Below are positions 1 to 12,000 of a DNA stretch of 64,000 bases, one piece after another (positions within the stretch are counted from its first letter, which is position 1; every line of letters starts with the position of its first letter). The position numbers and the translations under genes are program-made. The notes below the pieces were generated by a model, which was given only the letters and a program-made list of their open reading frames with translations, was not told the origin of the DNA and did not search any database. Origin of the DNA: Omphalotus guepiniiformis (taxonomy: Eukaryota > Basidiomycota > Agaricomycetes > Agaricales > Omphalotaceae). Location: contig JAQOOI010000009.1 in NCBI GenBank assembly GCA_028554645.1, positions 124,001 to 188,000 on the forward strand, read 5' to 3'.

Positions 1-953
1 TGCAATGTCGTTAGGGTTTTCGAGTCGGGCTGTGCTGCTTTGAGAATTGACTGTGATCCGAGGAAACGTGAACAGACGGCATTGCAACAATAAAGGCGAT
101 CCAGGGGAGTTACTTTGAACTCTGCGGATTTCTCCAAGAAACGAGAAACCAAATCGTAATTGAGGTCAAACGGTCCTCCGTTCCTGAATGAAGCTCGTAG
201 TTTTGACGAAGAAGAAGAAGGATCTCTTCCAGAAAGCTGCAGATCATCCAACGGCAGAGTTTGTTCGCAACAGCGAGGTGGAAACATGTTTTCGTTATCG
301 ATACACGTTGCGAGGTAGTTTTCGAGACACGCTTTGCAATAGTAATGGTGGCATGATGCTTTGAAGCCTGTGGGAGGAATGATGTCCGTGCACACTACAC
401 ATGTTTCTGGTGAGGGAGGAAGATCTTGTCTGAGATCTTGAATCTTGAACACACGGTTCATCACTGCGAGAAACGTTTGAGCTCACATTATTTCCGTCAG
501 CTCGACATCTGAATCGCTCGAAGAAGCGTTCAATTCATCGTCGTCGCTTTCATCGCTGGCATCTACAAGAAACTCGTGCACATGCCTGAATGACCACTAG
601 CAGTCAGTGCAACAGAAGAGTATGTATATTCATTGTCGACGTACGAGGAATTATTCTATACAGTATAAATCAGCATTTGTTCTCGTAGTTTCGTCTGGGG
701 ACAAATGTTTCACCTTCTCAAGGTTGACAGAACACCCATGTGTAACCAAGAACTGCTTATAATCCTCTGCTTGCAATTGAAACGCGTATTCCACATCCGA
801 TAAAGTAGACTCATCATGTCTCCCATCCGACCCTGTACGATTGCCGGTCGTACGATAGAAAGCGTTGATATCCTCGAGCGCAAGCTGAGCAATCAAGAGA
901 GCTGAGCTAGTGTCGACGTTATGATTCAACAACCTAATCGAAGTGGTAGCCAT
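1..953 (-). CDS. RBR-type (RING-IBR) E3 ubiquitin ligase, 3' end cut by window edge
   Basis: Minus-strand gene running off the left edge. The ATG at 953 opens an N-terminal exon (MATTSIRLLNH...) with an acidic/helical stretch (DVEYAFQLQAEDY) typical of agaric RING-IBR proteins. After at least one intron, and an acidic segment near 500-560, a RING-like cysteine cluster follows at about 300-430: C-V-V-C, then CHHYYCKACL, then a CC pair. A further cluster (YCCNAVCSRF) near 70-90 looks like the beginning of an IBR. Known role of the family: transfer of ubiquitin through a RING2 cysteine. RING2 would lie outside the window, so activity cannot be judged. The exact intron borders between 490 and 650 are uncertain. 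The call rests on cysteine spacing, not on a database match. Confidence 0.75.
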
Positions 954-1593
954 TGTTAGAGTTAGGCAGAAAGAAAACGTGGTCGGAAACTGTGCTGAAG
1001 GAAAGGTGGTGGTAGCAGTGGTAGCAGTGGTAGAACCTGCGGGAACTACATATACCACTACATACAGTATTTAGTCCGAGACTGTTTGAGGCAACTAGGA
1101 AGCGCCTTCCTCCAAAATGGGAAACGGAGCCATTTTGAAACTCAGAGGGACTACTGTATGTAACTGTGCCGTGTCTTGCCGATTTCCTTGGTGAATATCC
1201 TTCGACTCGGACTTCAAAGCTTCAAAGCCTTCGACGTCAACGTTGAACCGTATCTGGAATAGTAGAGGATAAATTATGACCGGGACGCGCTACTTTACGA
1301 ACTGTCATATATTGGTGCTGTGGTATGTGCTTTCAACTACCTGTTGCATTCCAATGATGTTCAGCGATGTCCTTGAGGAACCGGCTCAGTGGAAGCCTCT
1401 GACAGACCGTGCCAACTCAACAAGGCAGACTATGATACCTTTACCTGTAATTCGTAAGCTCATATCTCTTTGGTTACAATTCTTAGAGACCTGAAAGAAC
1501 AATCACACTACTAGTTGCCGCCTTCATCTCCTCATCATCAAATCTCGAAAACCTCCATCATTCCTGATACAAACCTGCGTCAATACTAGCGTC
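954..1593. other. Intergenic, no supported gene
   Basis: Upstream region of the RBR gene on one side and 3' flank of the next minus-strand gene on the other. It has a short plus-strand frame at 1276-1494 with no recognisable domain and no splice support. I see no RNA gene or repeat. Confidence 0.5.
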
Positions 1594-2662
1594 TTAGTCT
1601 CTCTCAACAGTTTGCGTCTTCAAGGAACCAGAATCCAATGACCCCTTTTCCTTCCTGTTCCGTGTTTTATCAGAATATCGTCTTCGACTCTGAGCCATGA
1701 AAGTACTACATACCCATACATTGCATCCATCAGGCCGATCAAAGTGTTGGTCATACATATCCACCGCTGTGGTTGCGCACATTTCCCTCCAGTTATCCAA
1801 AGGAGGAAGATGGTTCCCGAGGTGAGCCCGAATCATCTGTATTCATGTTGAGTGAGCATTCAAACTGACTTGGCACCGAGTAGGAGTAGGAGTATAACTG
1901 ACACGTTGTCCAGAGCCTTTAGCCATACATCCCTATCCAACCAGTAAGACTTTGTCCCATACAGTAGCAAGCCAAAATACAACATCCCTCATCACGAAAA
2001 TCTTCCCACCAAGTCTCGCAGGAAGGGTTTCCAGTGGAAATTGTCCAATGTCCATAGACGTCGTTTTGACCATCAGAATAATCCACCGAACAACGACTAG
2101 GACTTCGGATCTGTTTTCCGTGGATCATCATTTCCGTGTTGTAGCACCATTGTACCTTGTCCGAGTCACTCAGATAGTCTGGTAGATTCAGAAGCTGAGA
2201 AGAAAACTCGCGTGTGCCAAACCGCAAGCATCGCTGGGTTGGGACAACCTCCGTCCATCGCAGTCCAGCGCTAATCCGGCGCTTCTCATCCTCGTCCCTC
2301 GCATCGTCTTCATCCGCCCATTGCTGTCGCTTTCTCTCCATTGTAAGATCTTCCACTGCCCATTGCCGACGGATGTCTTCTCGTTGAACCTCCTCGTTAC
2401 GCCAATCATCCTTCTGTCGTTCAAGATCTCGCTCCTTCTCGTTCTGTTCTTGTCGCCAACTCTCTTTCTGTCGTTCAAAAGATCGTTGCCAATCTGCTCT
2501 CTGTCGTTCAACAGCCACTACGTTTAGCCCGAGGAAGAAAAACTGGACCAAAGAAGGAACAAGGATGAAAATGGCGACGATCTTGTACCATGCTGCTTTT
2601 CCAGAGCGTTGTGGTGCTCCTTGGAGAGAAGTCCTCTCATTTGGTGCTTGCCTTGTAGACAT
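1594..2662 (-). CDS. Membrane-anchored basidiomycete-specific protein, copy 1
   Basis: ATG at 2662. Order: short cytosolic N-terminus, one hydrophobic segment (about residues 25-45, ending FFFLGLNVVAV), a charged coiled coil rich in R/E/Q/W (about 50-125), then a conserved extracellular or lumenal-type domain with RCLRFGTREF, a WC, a CxxxW and the SC-x-TWW motif, continued in a 3' exon (HLPPLDNWREMCATT...HFDRPDGC). This domain recurs in many agaric hypothetical proteins; its function is unknown. It is a tandem paralog of the gene at 3.1-3.9 kb, with near-identical stretches. Oddity: where copy 2 has a clear GT-AG intron after DEG, copy 1 has GGATGT at the donor position, so splicing here may be altered or lost. 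The 3' exon boundaries and final stop are therefore uncertain. Confidence 0.6.
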
Positions 2663-3066
2663 AAATCATCTCAGAACTTCATCGGCGCAACTCGGAGAGT
2701 CAGCTTCGCACCTCACGGGTGCATCATCCTGGATGGAAGTATAAGAAGGATAAGGAGGAGGAGCTGCCATACGTGCTTGAACACTGAGCACAGATGGTGG
2801 TGGCATTAAACAAAGCTGTAGATGCTTGTGGGCGCCAGTGGGCGTGCACTTGGACCTCGGCTATCTCCGATGCAACGTTGATTATTACTGTAATACTTAC
2901 GTCTAGACTCCATATTCTTATTCTATGGACTGTATGATTACAGTATCGTACGTACAATAACCTAAGACAGAACAACTGATATATACATACTGTACATAGA
3001 TTCATATTACAGGCTAGCGCTTTGTATAGAATACTCAACAGCTTTCATCATGAATGGACCAGAATC
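2663..3066. other. Intergenic spacer between the two paralogs
   Basis: AT-rich spacer containing the upstream region of copy 1. No coding signal is supported on either strand. Confidence 0.5.
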
Positions 3067-3894
3067 CTATGATACCTTGTCTGCCCTATTGAATATTGGG
3101 GTGTTATTAATCTCCATTGCCTGATTAGTAACAGACTGACGTACCCATTCATTACACGAATCAGGACGATCAAAGTGTAGACCATACATATCCAGCGGTG
3201 TAGTCGCACACATCTCTATCCAGTTATCCCAAGGAGGAAGATGATTTCCGAGCCTAGCCCGGATACGCTTTGTCGAACCATCGTATGAGTATACCGACAG
3301 AAGTGAGCTTTTCAGGAGACTCGCTTACCCGTTTCTTGGATCCCTGAGCTACACATCCCTGTACACAGTAAATTCGAAACCGTTCTTCAAGGAGTTTGCG
3401 TTTGCGAACAAACGCACCTCATCACTGATGTACTCCCACCAGGTCTGGCAAGAAGGGTTTCCAGTGGAAACCGTCCAATGTGCGTATATGTTCCTTTGAC
3501 CATTAGAGTCCTCCAACGAGCAACGACTCGGACTCGAGATCACTTTCCCATGGATCTCCACTTCCGTCCTGTAGCACCATTGTACCTTGTCCGAGTCACT
3601 CAAATTATCTGGCAGATTCAGAAGCTGGGACGTAAACTCGCGTGTTCCGAATCGCAAGCACCTCTCGATAGGCACAACCTCTGTCCATCGTAACCCAGCG
3701 CTAATCCGGCGTTTTTCATCTTCCTCTCTCGCCTTGTCTTCACTAGCCCACTGACGACGAAGTTCCTTTCGCTGTCCTTGTTCGTCATGCCACTGAGCAT
3801 ACCAATATCCGAGTAGAATATATCCAATCAGAAGAATTGTAGACACGGAGACAATAGTCTTATGGGAAGACAGAAATGATCTAGCTGACTTCAT
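3067..3894 (-). CDS. Membrane-anchored basidiomycete-specific protein, copy 2
   Basis: Paralog of the gene at 1.6-2.7 kb with the same order: transmembrane segment (STILLIGYILLGYWY), short charged linker (the coiled coil is much shorter than in copy 1), then RCLRFGTREF, WC, SC-x-TWW. Two introns are readable: donor GTGCGT with acceptor TACAG after DE(G), and donor GTAAGC with acceptor CAAAG before RIRARLGNHLPP. The last exon ends at TAG 3067. Oddity: the codons aligning with copy 1's ATG-TCT-ACA-AGG are TTC-CTC-ACA-AGG, so the ancestral start is gone. The first in-frame ATG is at 3894, just before the membrane segment; a missed 5' exon is the alternative. Function unknown. Confidence 0.55.
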
Positions 3895-4277
3895 TCCCTG
3901 AAGAGGGGTCTGCTCATTTGGAGTCACCCCAGGCCTTGTGAGGAAGTGGGTGACGAGATTGTGTAACGCGAGGAGCCTTCATACCTTGTATAACCTGCTA
4001 GCACATAATGAACTTGATAAGGAGAGTAAGGAGGAGGGGCATGAGAACCGTCCATGAGCGTTTCAGACTGAGGATGGTGGCAAAGCACTGAGTGAAGCTG
4101 TATGAGCGCCTTCTATGGAAGCAAGTTAAATAACTGCGCCACGCAAGCGCCACGAGCTACGTGTTGCCTCGAGGAGAGCTTCGTCTTCTGCACGGATCAA
4201 ATCATTGAAGCTCCGCTGCAAATATGCCGAGCATTGTCGTATCACTCATCGAAGCAAAAATCACCATAAATACCAGA
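3895..4277. other. Intergenic
   Basis: Promoter side of copy 2 and 3' flank of the GH30 gene. Positions about 3895-3930 still read as diverged N-terminal codons of copy 2. Nothing else is recognised. Confidence 0.4.
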
Positions 4278-6377
4278 TTAACAAGCCCCTCGCCTAAACA
4301 CATATGTCGTTAAACTCATCTCATGTAACGGCAAAGCCCACGTCTTTCCACTGTCTTTCGTCGTCGCTGCAGATACCGAAACGAAATCCTCCCCCGCAGA
4401 CGTCCTGAACCCTTCCGAAGCGCAAATACTTTCTGGAAAAGTCAACGACAGAGTCGAATCGGTCGTGTTTGGGTTCATGGCGATGATGTAGTACGATTCC
4501 GGATCAGAAACAGCCAAGGTGAATTCACTGGCGTCTGACCCTGCGATGATATGTCGTACACTTCCGGCTAGAACCAAAAAGAATCAAAACGTCAAGTTGG
4601 GAAACGTCATCCAGATTCCAATTGAGAAGTAACATACGTTTTACAAAGTTACCAAAATGCTTGTAGGTCCAGAAATGCTTTACGATATCTAGAAAGCACC
4701 CGTCAGTCGATGTCCAATGAGTTTGAAATGCCATCTTGCCACTTACACAACTCGAAGTTTCCGTTTGTGGCAAAGTCTGGATCATAATAGATCATTCCGT
4801 CCTGATATTTAACGTTTTTCAGCCGACAGACTCGTTATATGCAGGAGAATTCGATACGTCCGTCCATCCGTTCGAATTAGGTGTAGTGGCACAGGAAGGT
4901 TCATCGAATGGTGAGCATCCAATCTCTGAAGTTGATTGTGAACATTCATTGAATTGCATATACCAAGGCTTGAAGCCAATGCATAATTTGCGTACCTTTC
5001 GAAAGCAGAGTCCAGAACTATATCGAAGGTAAGTTCAGGAAGTCGGGAATAATGACGACCAAGACGTACATCATAATGAGGCTCGTTCGCCAAAACCAAG
5101 CTCTGAAACACCATTCCGGAGAACATAAGAGCGTTTGTGATACTTAGTGCGAAAGTTTCAAAACGCAAAGTCGATGCAGAAGGGAATAATGAACATACGT
5201 AGGATCGTATCCCCCACTGTACCCCCGACCAGTACCATTGGGCTGTCCTAACGAGCAGCAAATTTCCTAGAAGCGGTTTATGTATACGACGTCTCCTCCG
5301 TATTGACGATCCAAACTCACCGACATCCAAGTAACCTTCCCGGGGAATTTTGATTGAAGCGACTCCACATAAGACGCATAACTCCCATCTGAAGGAAAAT
5401 CGTAGGTGTGATGGTCAATATATGCGACCTAGCATGAGAATGCGTGATGGTCAGAAATGTATCGTTCAGGAACGACTGGTAAACTGACCTTATCGACAAC
5501 ATCCGGTAGCCACACCGGATATTCACTAGTCGCGAGACTCAAGGAAGAGGATTCATCCGCTAAAATTCCCACTGTTGCGCTCAAGCCTCTAGAGTCAAGT
5601 GCATCCCAAAGACTGCTGATCACTTCAGCACGCCTACGTATTACGCCCGAGTCAGCGGACAGGCACGAAGTATTTATTTACTTTTTGTTACGCACTGATT
5701 CGCAGAAACTTCCATCCCTTCCTGACCACATGGTTCGGGACCAAAACTATCATCAGGTTCGTTCATTGGAGAAATGTAGCTGATATTGATTCCTTCGTTC
5801 CGCCAGTGACTCACGACATCTACGAGATATGTCGCGTACGCTGGTCCTGAACCTGACAGCAAATTCGTCAGAGTGAGTTGTGTCGTTCCGACTTTAAGAT
5901 AGGTTCAAATGAGCACTCACCATTTACAAATGTCCCAGCACAACTAGCCTTATTCGAAGTCAAAGGCGCAGGTGCGCTATTAACGAACATCGTAAGACTT
6001 TCAACTCCAAACCTCTGCGCCTCCTGTAGGAAAAATACACCCTCCGGATCTTTGGAAAAGTTATACACACCCGGAGAAACATAAGGCGTCTCCGGTGCTC
6101 TCGTCGGATTAGATACTCCAACTCCGCCACCTCCTAGGTTCCACCTATAACTCGAAAGGCCCAACCCATCTTGAGAAAAAAGGAGGCTGGAGAGGTTCTG
6201 TCGTACGTTATCGGGAAAGTTGTATAGGTCAAGCGGCCACCATGCTCCAGATCCGCCGATTCCAAGGAAGGTTTGAGCAGTGGATGAAGAAACAGCAGCG
6301 GAGTGTACAGACGGAAGAACGCGTATGAGCGTCAGAGCAGCGGCGAGTTTGTGGTAAGGAGAGGTTAGAATTATCAT
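4278..6377 (-). CDS. Secreted GH30 glycoside hydrolase (endo-beta-1,6-galactanase-like)
   Basis: ATG at 6377 starts a signal peptide (MIILTSPYHKLAAALTLI...VHSA). A clan GH-A style enzyme follows: FLGIGGSGAWWPLDLYNFP near the N-terminus, YRWNLGGGGVGV, then ISPMNEPDDSFGPEPCGQ with the presumed acid/base Glu in NEP. After an intron (GTGAGT...TCTAG, about 5264-5325) comes WMS|EICCSLG, carrying the presumed nucleophile Glu. LVLANEPHYD and HFWTYKHFGNFVKPG-like C-terminal blocks follow, and the protein ends in a beta-sandwich tail (YVFRRGAC, stop 4278). Multiple short GT-AG introns restore the frame throughout, so the gene looks intact. In this family the substrates are beta-1,6-linked galactan or glucan of plant or fungal walls; the exact specificity is inferred. 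It stands alone, with no cluster partners. Confidence 0.88.
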
Positions 6378-7108
6378 CTCTGGGGGCTGCAATCCTCTTT
6401 TGAGTAGGTTGGGCTATTATAACATTTTTTGAGCCCGTTTTTGTATCCGAGATTTCTAGATTGTTGACACATGAATGTTACTGAAATAACTAGAAAAACA
6501 GCTGGTATGCGTACCTTCCATGCTTTTCACCGTCAAAAGGACAATCTGCCGGTCTTCTACAAACCGGGTCCGGACCGTCCTATTTTATCGAAGCCATGGC
6601 GAAAAAAATTTTCTCCAGAGTTTTCCCATCGTTGAACTTTCGCGCTATGAGTACAAGATTATTATAGCCACAGATGCAAAGCGTTGGAATGGGAAGAAGG
6701 ACCTTCGGTCACAAAGTTGATGACACAATGGATACTTGAGGGCAGGTCGTTTAGCATGTGGGCGACCCAGGTTGCGTACTTCTCTCCCTTCCCGCATTAC
6801 AATCAAGACCAGAATCCAGATCAAGCCCATTTGAAGTTCTTTTGCTCTTGTTTTTCTCTTACCTCATGGCAGTGATTTCAATTAATCTGTCTATGTTCAC
6901 GCAACCCGATAAGTGTGGAAACTATATATGCATCAAGGGTTCACGGGCACGGTCTACAAATTTCTTTTCCTTCCCCAGCACTGTCCCGGACCCCTTTGAC
7001 CAGCACATTCTGCCACATCTTGGCCCAGGGGTGCATAGTTGGACGTTCAAAGTGCTCAGCAATGGAGAATTGGACGTCTAAACGATCGCATAGAGCGCAT
7101 ATAGTAGC
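6378..7108. other. Intergenic between GH30 and the split 7TM gene
   Basis: Shared upstream region of two divergently transcribed genes. Short frames on both strands overlap each other with no domain signal. Confidence 0.5.
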
Positions 7109-7438
7109 ATGTCTACCAATGATCAATCGGGTCCTCTCAGCGCTGACGATGTTGCGTCGTTGGAGTCCCTCGTCGGACAGATAATATCACAATTCCTCAT
7201 TCTCGGTGCGTGCTTTCCTTGGTACCTAACCTAACTAATGTTAATGTATCTTTCAATCTTCGCTAGGCATTCACGCTACCTTATTCACAATCGCCATTTA
7301 TCTGCTTGTGTGAGTGAGCGAGACGATTGATTTTGATGTCTGCAGCTACTTCCAATTGACTAATGGAAATATTTCTCCTGATATAGATCTCGCGGTTTGA
7401 AAAACTCAACATCACGCGTTATTCTCTTCTGCGCCACT
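7109..7438 (+). pseudogene. 5' part of a seven-transmembrane protein gene, disrupted by a giant transposon
   Basis: Three exons are readable: 7109-7205 (MSTNDQSGPLSADD...), 7267-7309 and 7387-7438, with donors GTGCGT and GTGAGT and acceptors CGCTAG and ATATAG. They encode TM1 (ISQFLILGIHATLFTIAIYLL), then SRGLKNSTSRVILFCAT at the start of TM2. The reading stops abruptly at 7438, where ACACAG begins. The missing remainder (VMFASALIADALTI...) reappears in frame at 29356. The fold and motifs match the agaric seven-TM proteins with SDAIVVWRAW; their function is unknown. I treat this piece and 29356-30798 as one ancestral gene. Confidence 0.8.
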
Positions 7439-7444
7439 ACACAG
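7439..7444 (+). repeat. Left terminal inverted repeat (ACACAG)
   Basis: First six bases after the left ACT duplication. It is the perfect inverse of CTGTGT at 29350-29355. Beyond 6 bp the two ends resemble each other only loosely (both have a GAAA-ATAT-TG-AAG block 20-35 bp in). Confidence 0.65.
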
Positions 7445-7454
7445 CTGCGCACTA

Positions 7455-7660
7455 GCGATGGAAATATTTGCAAAGAACTGTTGGCCAAAAATATGCCGAG
7501 TTGATTTTGCAAAGTATTGTACAAATATTTGTGAAACTTATGCAAAGCCTTGTTTTCCCATATTCTTTGCAAATTGTATTTGCGAAATGTTCACCAACTT
7601 CAAATATTTGCATATTTTGTACTCAGAAATTTCCTCAAAGATTTGCAAACCAGCGAAATG
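7455..7660. repeat. Left subterminal repeat cluster (TTTGCAAA-like motifs)
   Basis: At least eight variants of ATTTGCAAAG, TTTGCGAAA or AAATATTTG occur in about 200 bp. A matching cluster occurs at 29195-29335, near the other end. Subterminal arrays like this bind the transposase in CACTA-type elements; for KDZ elements this is inference. Confidence 0.6.
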
Positions 7661-7924
7661 ATCCGAAATCTGCCCCAAAAAGGTAAAGCTGGGTCTAGGG
7701 CAATGTTATTCAAACTCCGACGTCTCTGTCAGCATCACGGTGGCGTGATTTGTTTTTTTTACTTCAACGTTTCAACTTCAACTTCAACTTCTTCCTTCCC
7801 ATCTCCCCCTCACTCACCCTACCACCTCCTTGGGCCGCTTCTAGGCCGCTTCCCTCCCTCTCCCTCCCTCTCCACCTTCTTGAAGAGTGAGCAGTACACG
7901 CGGAAGCCACGACCTTGGAGGCTG

Positions 7925-8412
7925 ATGTTCACTGTGCTGCTTGCAATTCCTGGCCTTTCCTTTTCTCCCCTTGGGTTGGTATGTCTCCTCCTGTTGTCTT
8001 GGTTACCGTCCAGTCTTTAAGTTGGGCATTGCTTAAGAGGATTGCATGGTGAGCGTTTCAATTGTTTACATGTTACGTCTCATGTTTGTTTGTTCTTCAG
8101 TGCATGCCGGACCCAGCACATATCTCAGAGGTATGTGTTGTCCCTTTCCCTCTTTGGTTCTATTGTAGAGCTAATCACCCATCATTCTTTTTCAGAGTCC
8201 ATAGCGAGGGCATTAACTCAAGGTATGTCTAGCATCCTCTTTCATGGCATAGCACAGTTTGAATCTGACCAACTATTATACTTTAGGGACAACCAATTTG
8301 CCAGCCTAGCGATCCTAATTCGGTGAGGTTCCTCAGCCAATATTGGGTCATTGGTGAAGGTCAAGGGCATTGAATCATTATATACTACAATGCTTCCTGT
8401 AGTTGTTTGTAG
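7925..8412 (+). CDS. Possible micro-exon gene, 63 aa, inside the KDZ element
   Basis: Six exons can be joined with one frame staying open: 7925-7978, 8014-8048, 8101-8130, 8196-8222, 8287-8322 and 8403-8412 (54, 35, 30, 27, 36 and 10 nt). Every donor is a good fungal site (GTATGT three times, GTGAGC, GTGAGG) and every acceptor ends in AG. The product would start MFTVLLAIPGLSFSPLGL, a signal-peptide-like hydrophobic stretch, and end with a short Ser/Arg-containing tail. No homology is recognised. The strength is the run of well-formed splice pairs; the weakness is the small coding length and a 35-nt first intron. It could instead be a spliced non-coding RNA. Confidence 0.3.
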
Positions 8413-8479
8413 TGAATAAATATATATATTTTACTGTCTATTGTGGTCCAAGGAAGCGGGCAAATGAGCCAATAGTGAA

Positions 8480-8605
8480 CACAGCGATAATTAATGCTGT
8501 TCTAAGATTATCCGCCAGATGTGATACATCTACGAGTGTAGCCCCATGTACAGCCACCTTCAAACATCTCATTAATGGAGCACAAGTGGTGTGATTAATG
8601 GAGCA
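8480..8605. repeat. Left ATTAATG motif group
   Basis: Three ATTAATG occurrences in about 125 bp, one of them the full palindrome CATTAATG and two followed by GGAGCA. They are counterparts of the larger groups at 28.05-28.25 and 28.96-29.01 kb inside the opposite end of the element. Confidence 0.45.
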
Positions 8606-9011
8606 TCCCGCTCATGTAAGCACTTGTAGCTCTAGTAATTCGGATACAAGCGGGACTATCTATCGGCATAAATCGGACTACCGAGCTCACTGTTCGTTGC
8701 AGCGTTCATGGCATGCTCAACCGCCCTACTGCGCCCTTCCCTTCTTGGGTTGACCATAATTATTTGCTAAATAAATACATTTCCATTTATATTACTTATC
8801 TGCGAATTATTTTTGTTATTGAACACTGCTTGTGATTCTCAAATTCATGATTTGACCATATTAAGGTGTACCACAATCTCTGTTGCCAATTAATCATGAT
8901 CCTACAATGACGCTGTATCATAAAAATCTACTTATATTCATTTCATGGAACAACAAGAAATACAACAAGCAATACAACATGAGGTGCTAACATATTCGAA
9001 AAGAAACCCGT
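8606..9011. other. Non-coding part of KDZ element
   Basis: AT-rich 3' flank of the transposase gene. No gene is seen. Confidence 0.4.
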
Positions 9012-12000
9012 TCAAGACATGGCTACAGCAAACGTCTGCGCTCTATTGTCAACTTCTAAATCTGCAGGGGAGGCGTCATCCTCATCCTCGTCCTCTTCAT
9101 CAAGTTCGTGAATACTTTCTCGAGCGATAGTCGTTACTCCTTCGCTACGTGCTGCGAGTAGTGCAGGAACTCTTGCCCATTTCTCTCGACAAGCCTTGGA
9201 AAGGTCAGCTCGAATCTCAGCCTGTCGGAGTGCATACGCCTGAATTCCCTCTCGATCTGCCTCGTTGGATGCCATGGATGATGAAGCAAGTGAATGCCAG
9301 CGCATGCTTTCCTTCTCAAAAAAACGCTTGGTTCGTTCCATCTCCTCGTTCAAAAGAACACATTCTTCATCGTAGCGTTGGAAACGTGCACGAGCTTTGC
9401 ACCATTCCATGCGGACAGCTGCAATGTTGCGCTTTAGTACATCTACAAGTGCACATTAATAAGCTTGCGTACCTTCGACCTCCTCCTCTTTTGTTGACTC
9501 TCCCAATGTTGAAGCCCTCCAGATCCACGATGCCGTGTAGTTCCCATCCGTTGTCTGTTTGCCCCGTTTGGTCTTCTTCTGATTCTCTTCCTCTTCAACA
9601 CGTAGCCCTCGAATATCGTCATTCAGTAGTGGCATCAGCCTTGTCAGCCAATCAGATCCCTTCTGTAACGGCACAGCTAATTCCACAAGTGCCGCCCGTG
9701 ATGTTCGATACTGAAGAGCATCCATCTGGATGTTTGACTCTAGCGACTTCAGAACGGAAGATGAACGAAGCTTTGCACGCTGGCCCTCAGGATTCCGTTT
9801 ACGGAAACCCCAAAGACTACTCCGACAAAGCAAATGGCTCCGTAGTGATCCCAGGGCATCATAAGCATCTGCTTCTCGGAGATCCCATTCGACAACAAGA
9901 AGGTTGCGGGCAACGGGAACCCGTTCAATGATGGAGGATGGAAGGAGAAGAGGGATTGAAAATGGTTTTAAGAGTTCGCCACCAGCCTCTTCCGATCTTC
10001 GACGAATATCTGCGACAGGAGGCATGTACAACGTCTGCACTTCAGCCCATGTAGCAATCCGTCTGCGCAAGATTGTGCCGCGCTCGAGAATCTTTGTTTG
10101 CTGGCGTGTAGTCTGGTATGTTTCCGAGAGGTTTCCAGTGTCACGTCGAAGCTGGCGTTGCTGATGTTCGAGCTCTAACCCTTTCGTGATCAGCATCGCT
10201 GGCGTTATATCACGGTGAAGCACGGCCACATCGTCTACTGGTCTCTTTCCATCTTCTTGAGCAAGCCGGAGCCGCACAGTGTTTAGGCTGAGTGGCCGGG
10301 TAGTAGGCTCATAGGGATTCGGCTTCGCGTGATCTTTCTCCCATGCCACCACCATGTCCTCCCAAAGAGTAAGCATCTCTTTATCGTGGGGCTCACATGC
10401 CTCAGAAAACACTTGGCGGTGTTCTTCGCGATCCTCAACTGCTGCAACCAGCTTGTCGTAAAGACGCTTCATCAAGGTCATTGTCTTTCGCCAGTTTAGA
10501 TCTCCCACATGATCATCGAGAGTGTCCGCCCATCCACCTGGCCCCATTTCCTTGATACTGGTGCCAAGAGAGTTGGTTTCGCTCCACCCACGTTCATTAT
10601 TTTCCCCGTCTGTGCGTCCCACATGCTTGGTACGATTGAAAGAGTAGTTGAGGCGACAGGGAGGGATGTGTCCCGGAAGGTGGTATTTCCCAATACACAG
10701 TGTTATTTGGGTGTCTTTGCGTAGAGTTCGTAGTTCTTCAGGATAATGACTGCAGCGATCGAAAAAGTTTTTGAAAAATTGACAGGCGATGTCATACGAA
10801 AATACAAAAGAAAGCTGAGAATTCTTTGGCAGTGATTTCACGAGCAAGTAGTCCATTGATACATAGCTAACAGAGCAAAATTAGCTTTGATAAATTAGCA
10901 AAAAAAGACCCTAACACGTACCGTTCACCTTTAGCAAGCCGGACGATTGCACGGCGGCAATCGTGGCGACATTCAGCAGCAGCGACACCCGCAACTGCCA
11001 GCCCCTTCCCTCCACGAAGTCCGGCCTGCTTAATGGCATCAAAATTACTACAAGTACTCTTCGATTCCTCCAGACGATCGTCGTATGTAGCAAGAAAAGA
11101 ATCATAGGGCAGGTCTTTCACAAGAAAGCAACGGCCATCATTGAGTGGAGGATCAATGGCACGAGAAGATACGTCCAGGCGCTTGCACTTGAAATTGGCA
11201 TCAAGAATGATAAAAAGTGCGTGCTTCCACCTGAGGCAAGGTCAGAAAGTAAAAAGGGCAAAAAAATATATATATATATTTGCCTATTTTCTGGCTTATC
11301 CCAGTCGTCAGGCAGATTCACCCCGGAAATAGGGCAAGCCGGGCAAGGGACAGCATAGGCACCCTCCAGGGTCAACAACGGATTCTCCTTGTGAATATGG
11401 CCGTGACGCTTCAATGTCTTCAGATACCTCCATTCCCGGACCATTCGAAGAAACTCTCGCCGACGATTAGGTGGTGGAGCGAGGCCAGTATTATCAGTAA
11501 GTCGTGACAATGTCCCGAGATACTCGTAAGCTGATGCTTTAGATACAAAACTTAAGAGTTGAAAGTGGTGTAGGACCTCAAAGGTGGCCGCTGTCCTGGG
11601 ATCGGTGTTGGTAGCGGGAAAGAGTTGGAAGCGAAAGAGCTGAATGTCGCGAGGGAGTGATGATGGACAGTCGCAGTAGCGTACACAGAGCCGATGGAAA
11701 CCAGTGGTGTGCAAGACCACTAAGGTCGTACACAGCTCAGCTGGGCGTAGACATGGGACTTCAAAATCGTGCCCCAGTTGTACATAGAACGTAGGGTCAA
11801 CTGCACCCAGTGTGGTTTTCTGGAAGAAACCATCTTTCCACTGCTGCGAACAGTGCATATAAGCCTAACAACAATTCAGGTACAATTTACCGAACATACC
11901 TGGAGATAATGAAACGGTTGATGATAATGCTGTTGAATGATACAGGACCGGCAGAATAGTCCATGTGGTAGGCAATGGACACAGCGATACGACACCGGCT

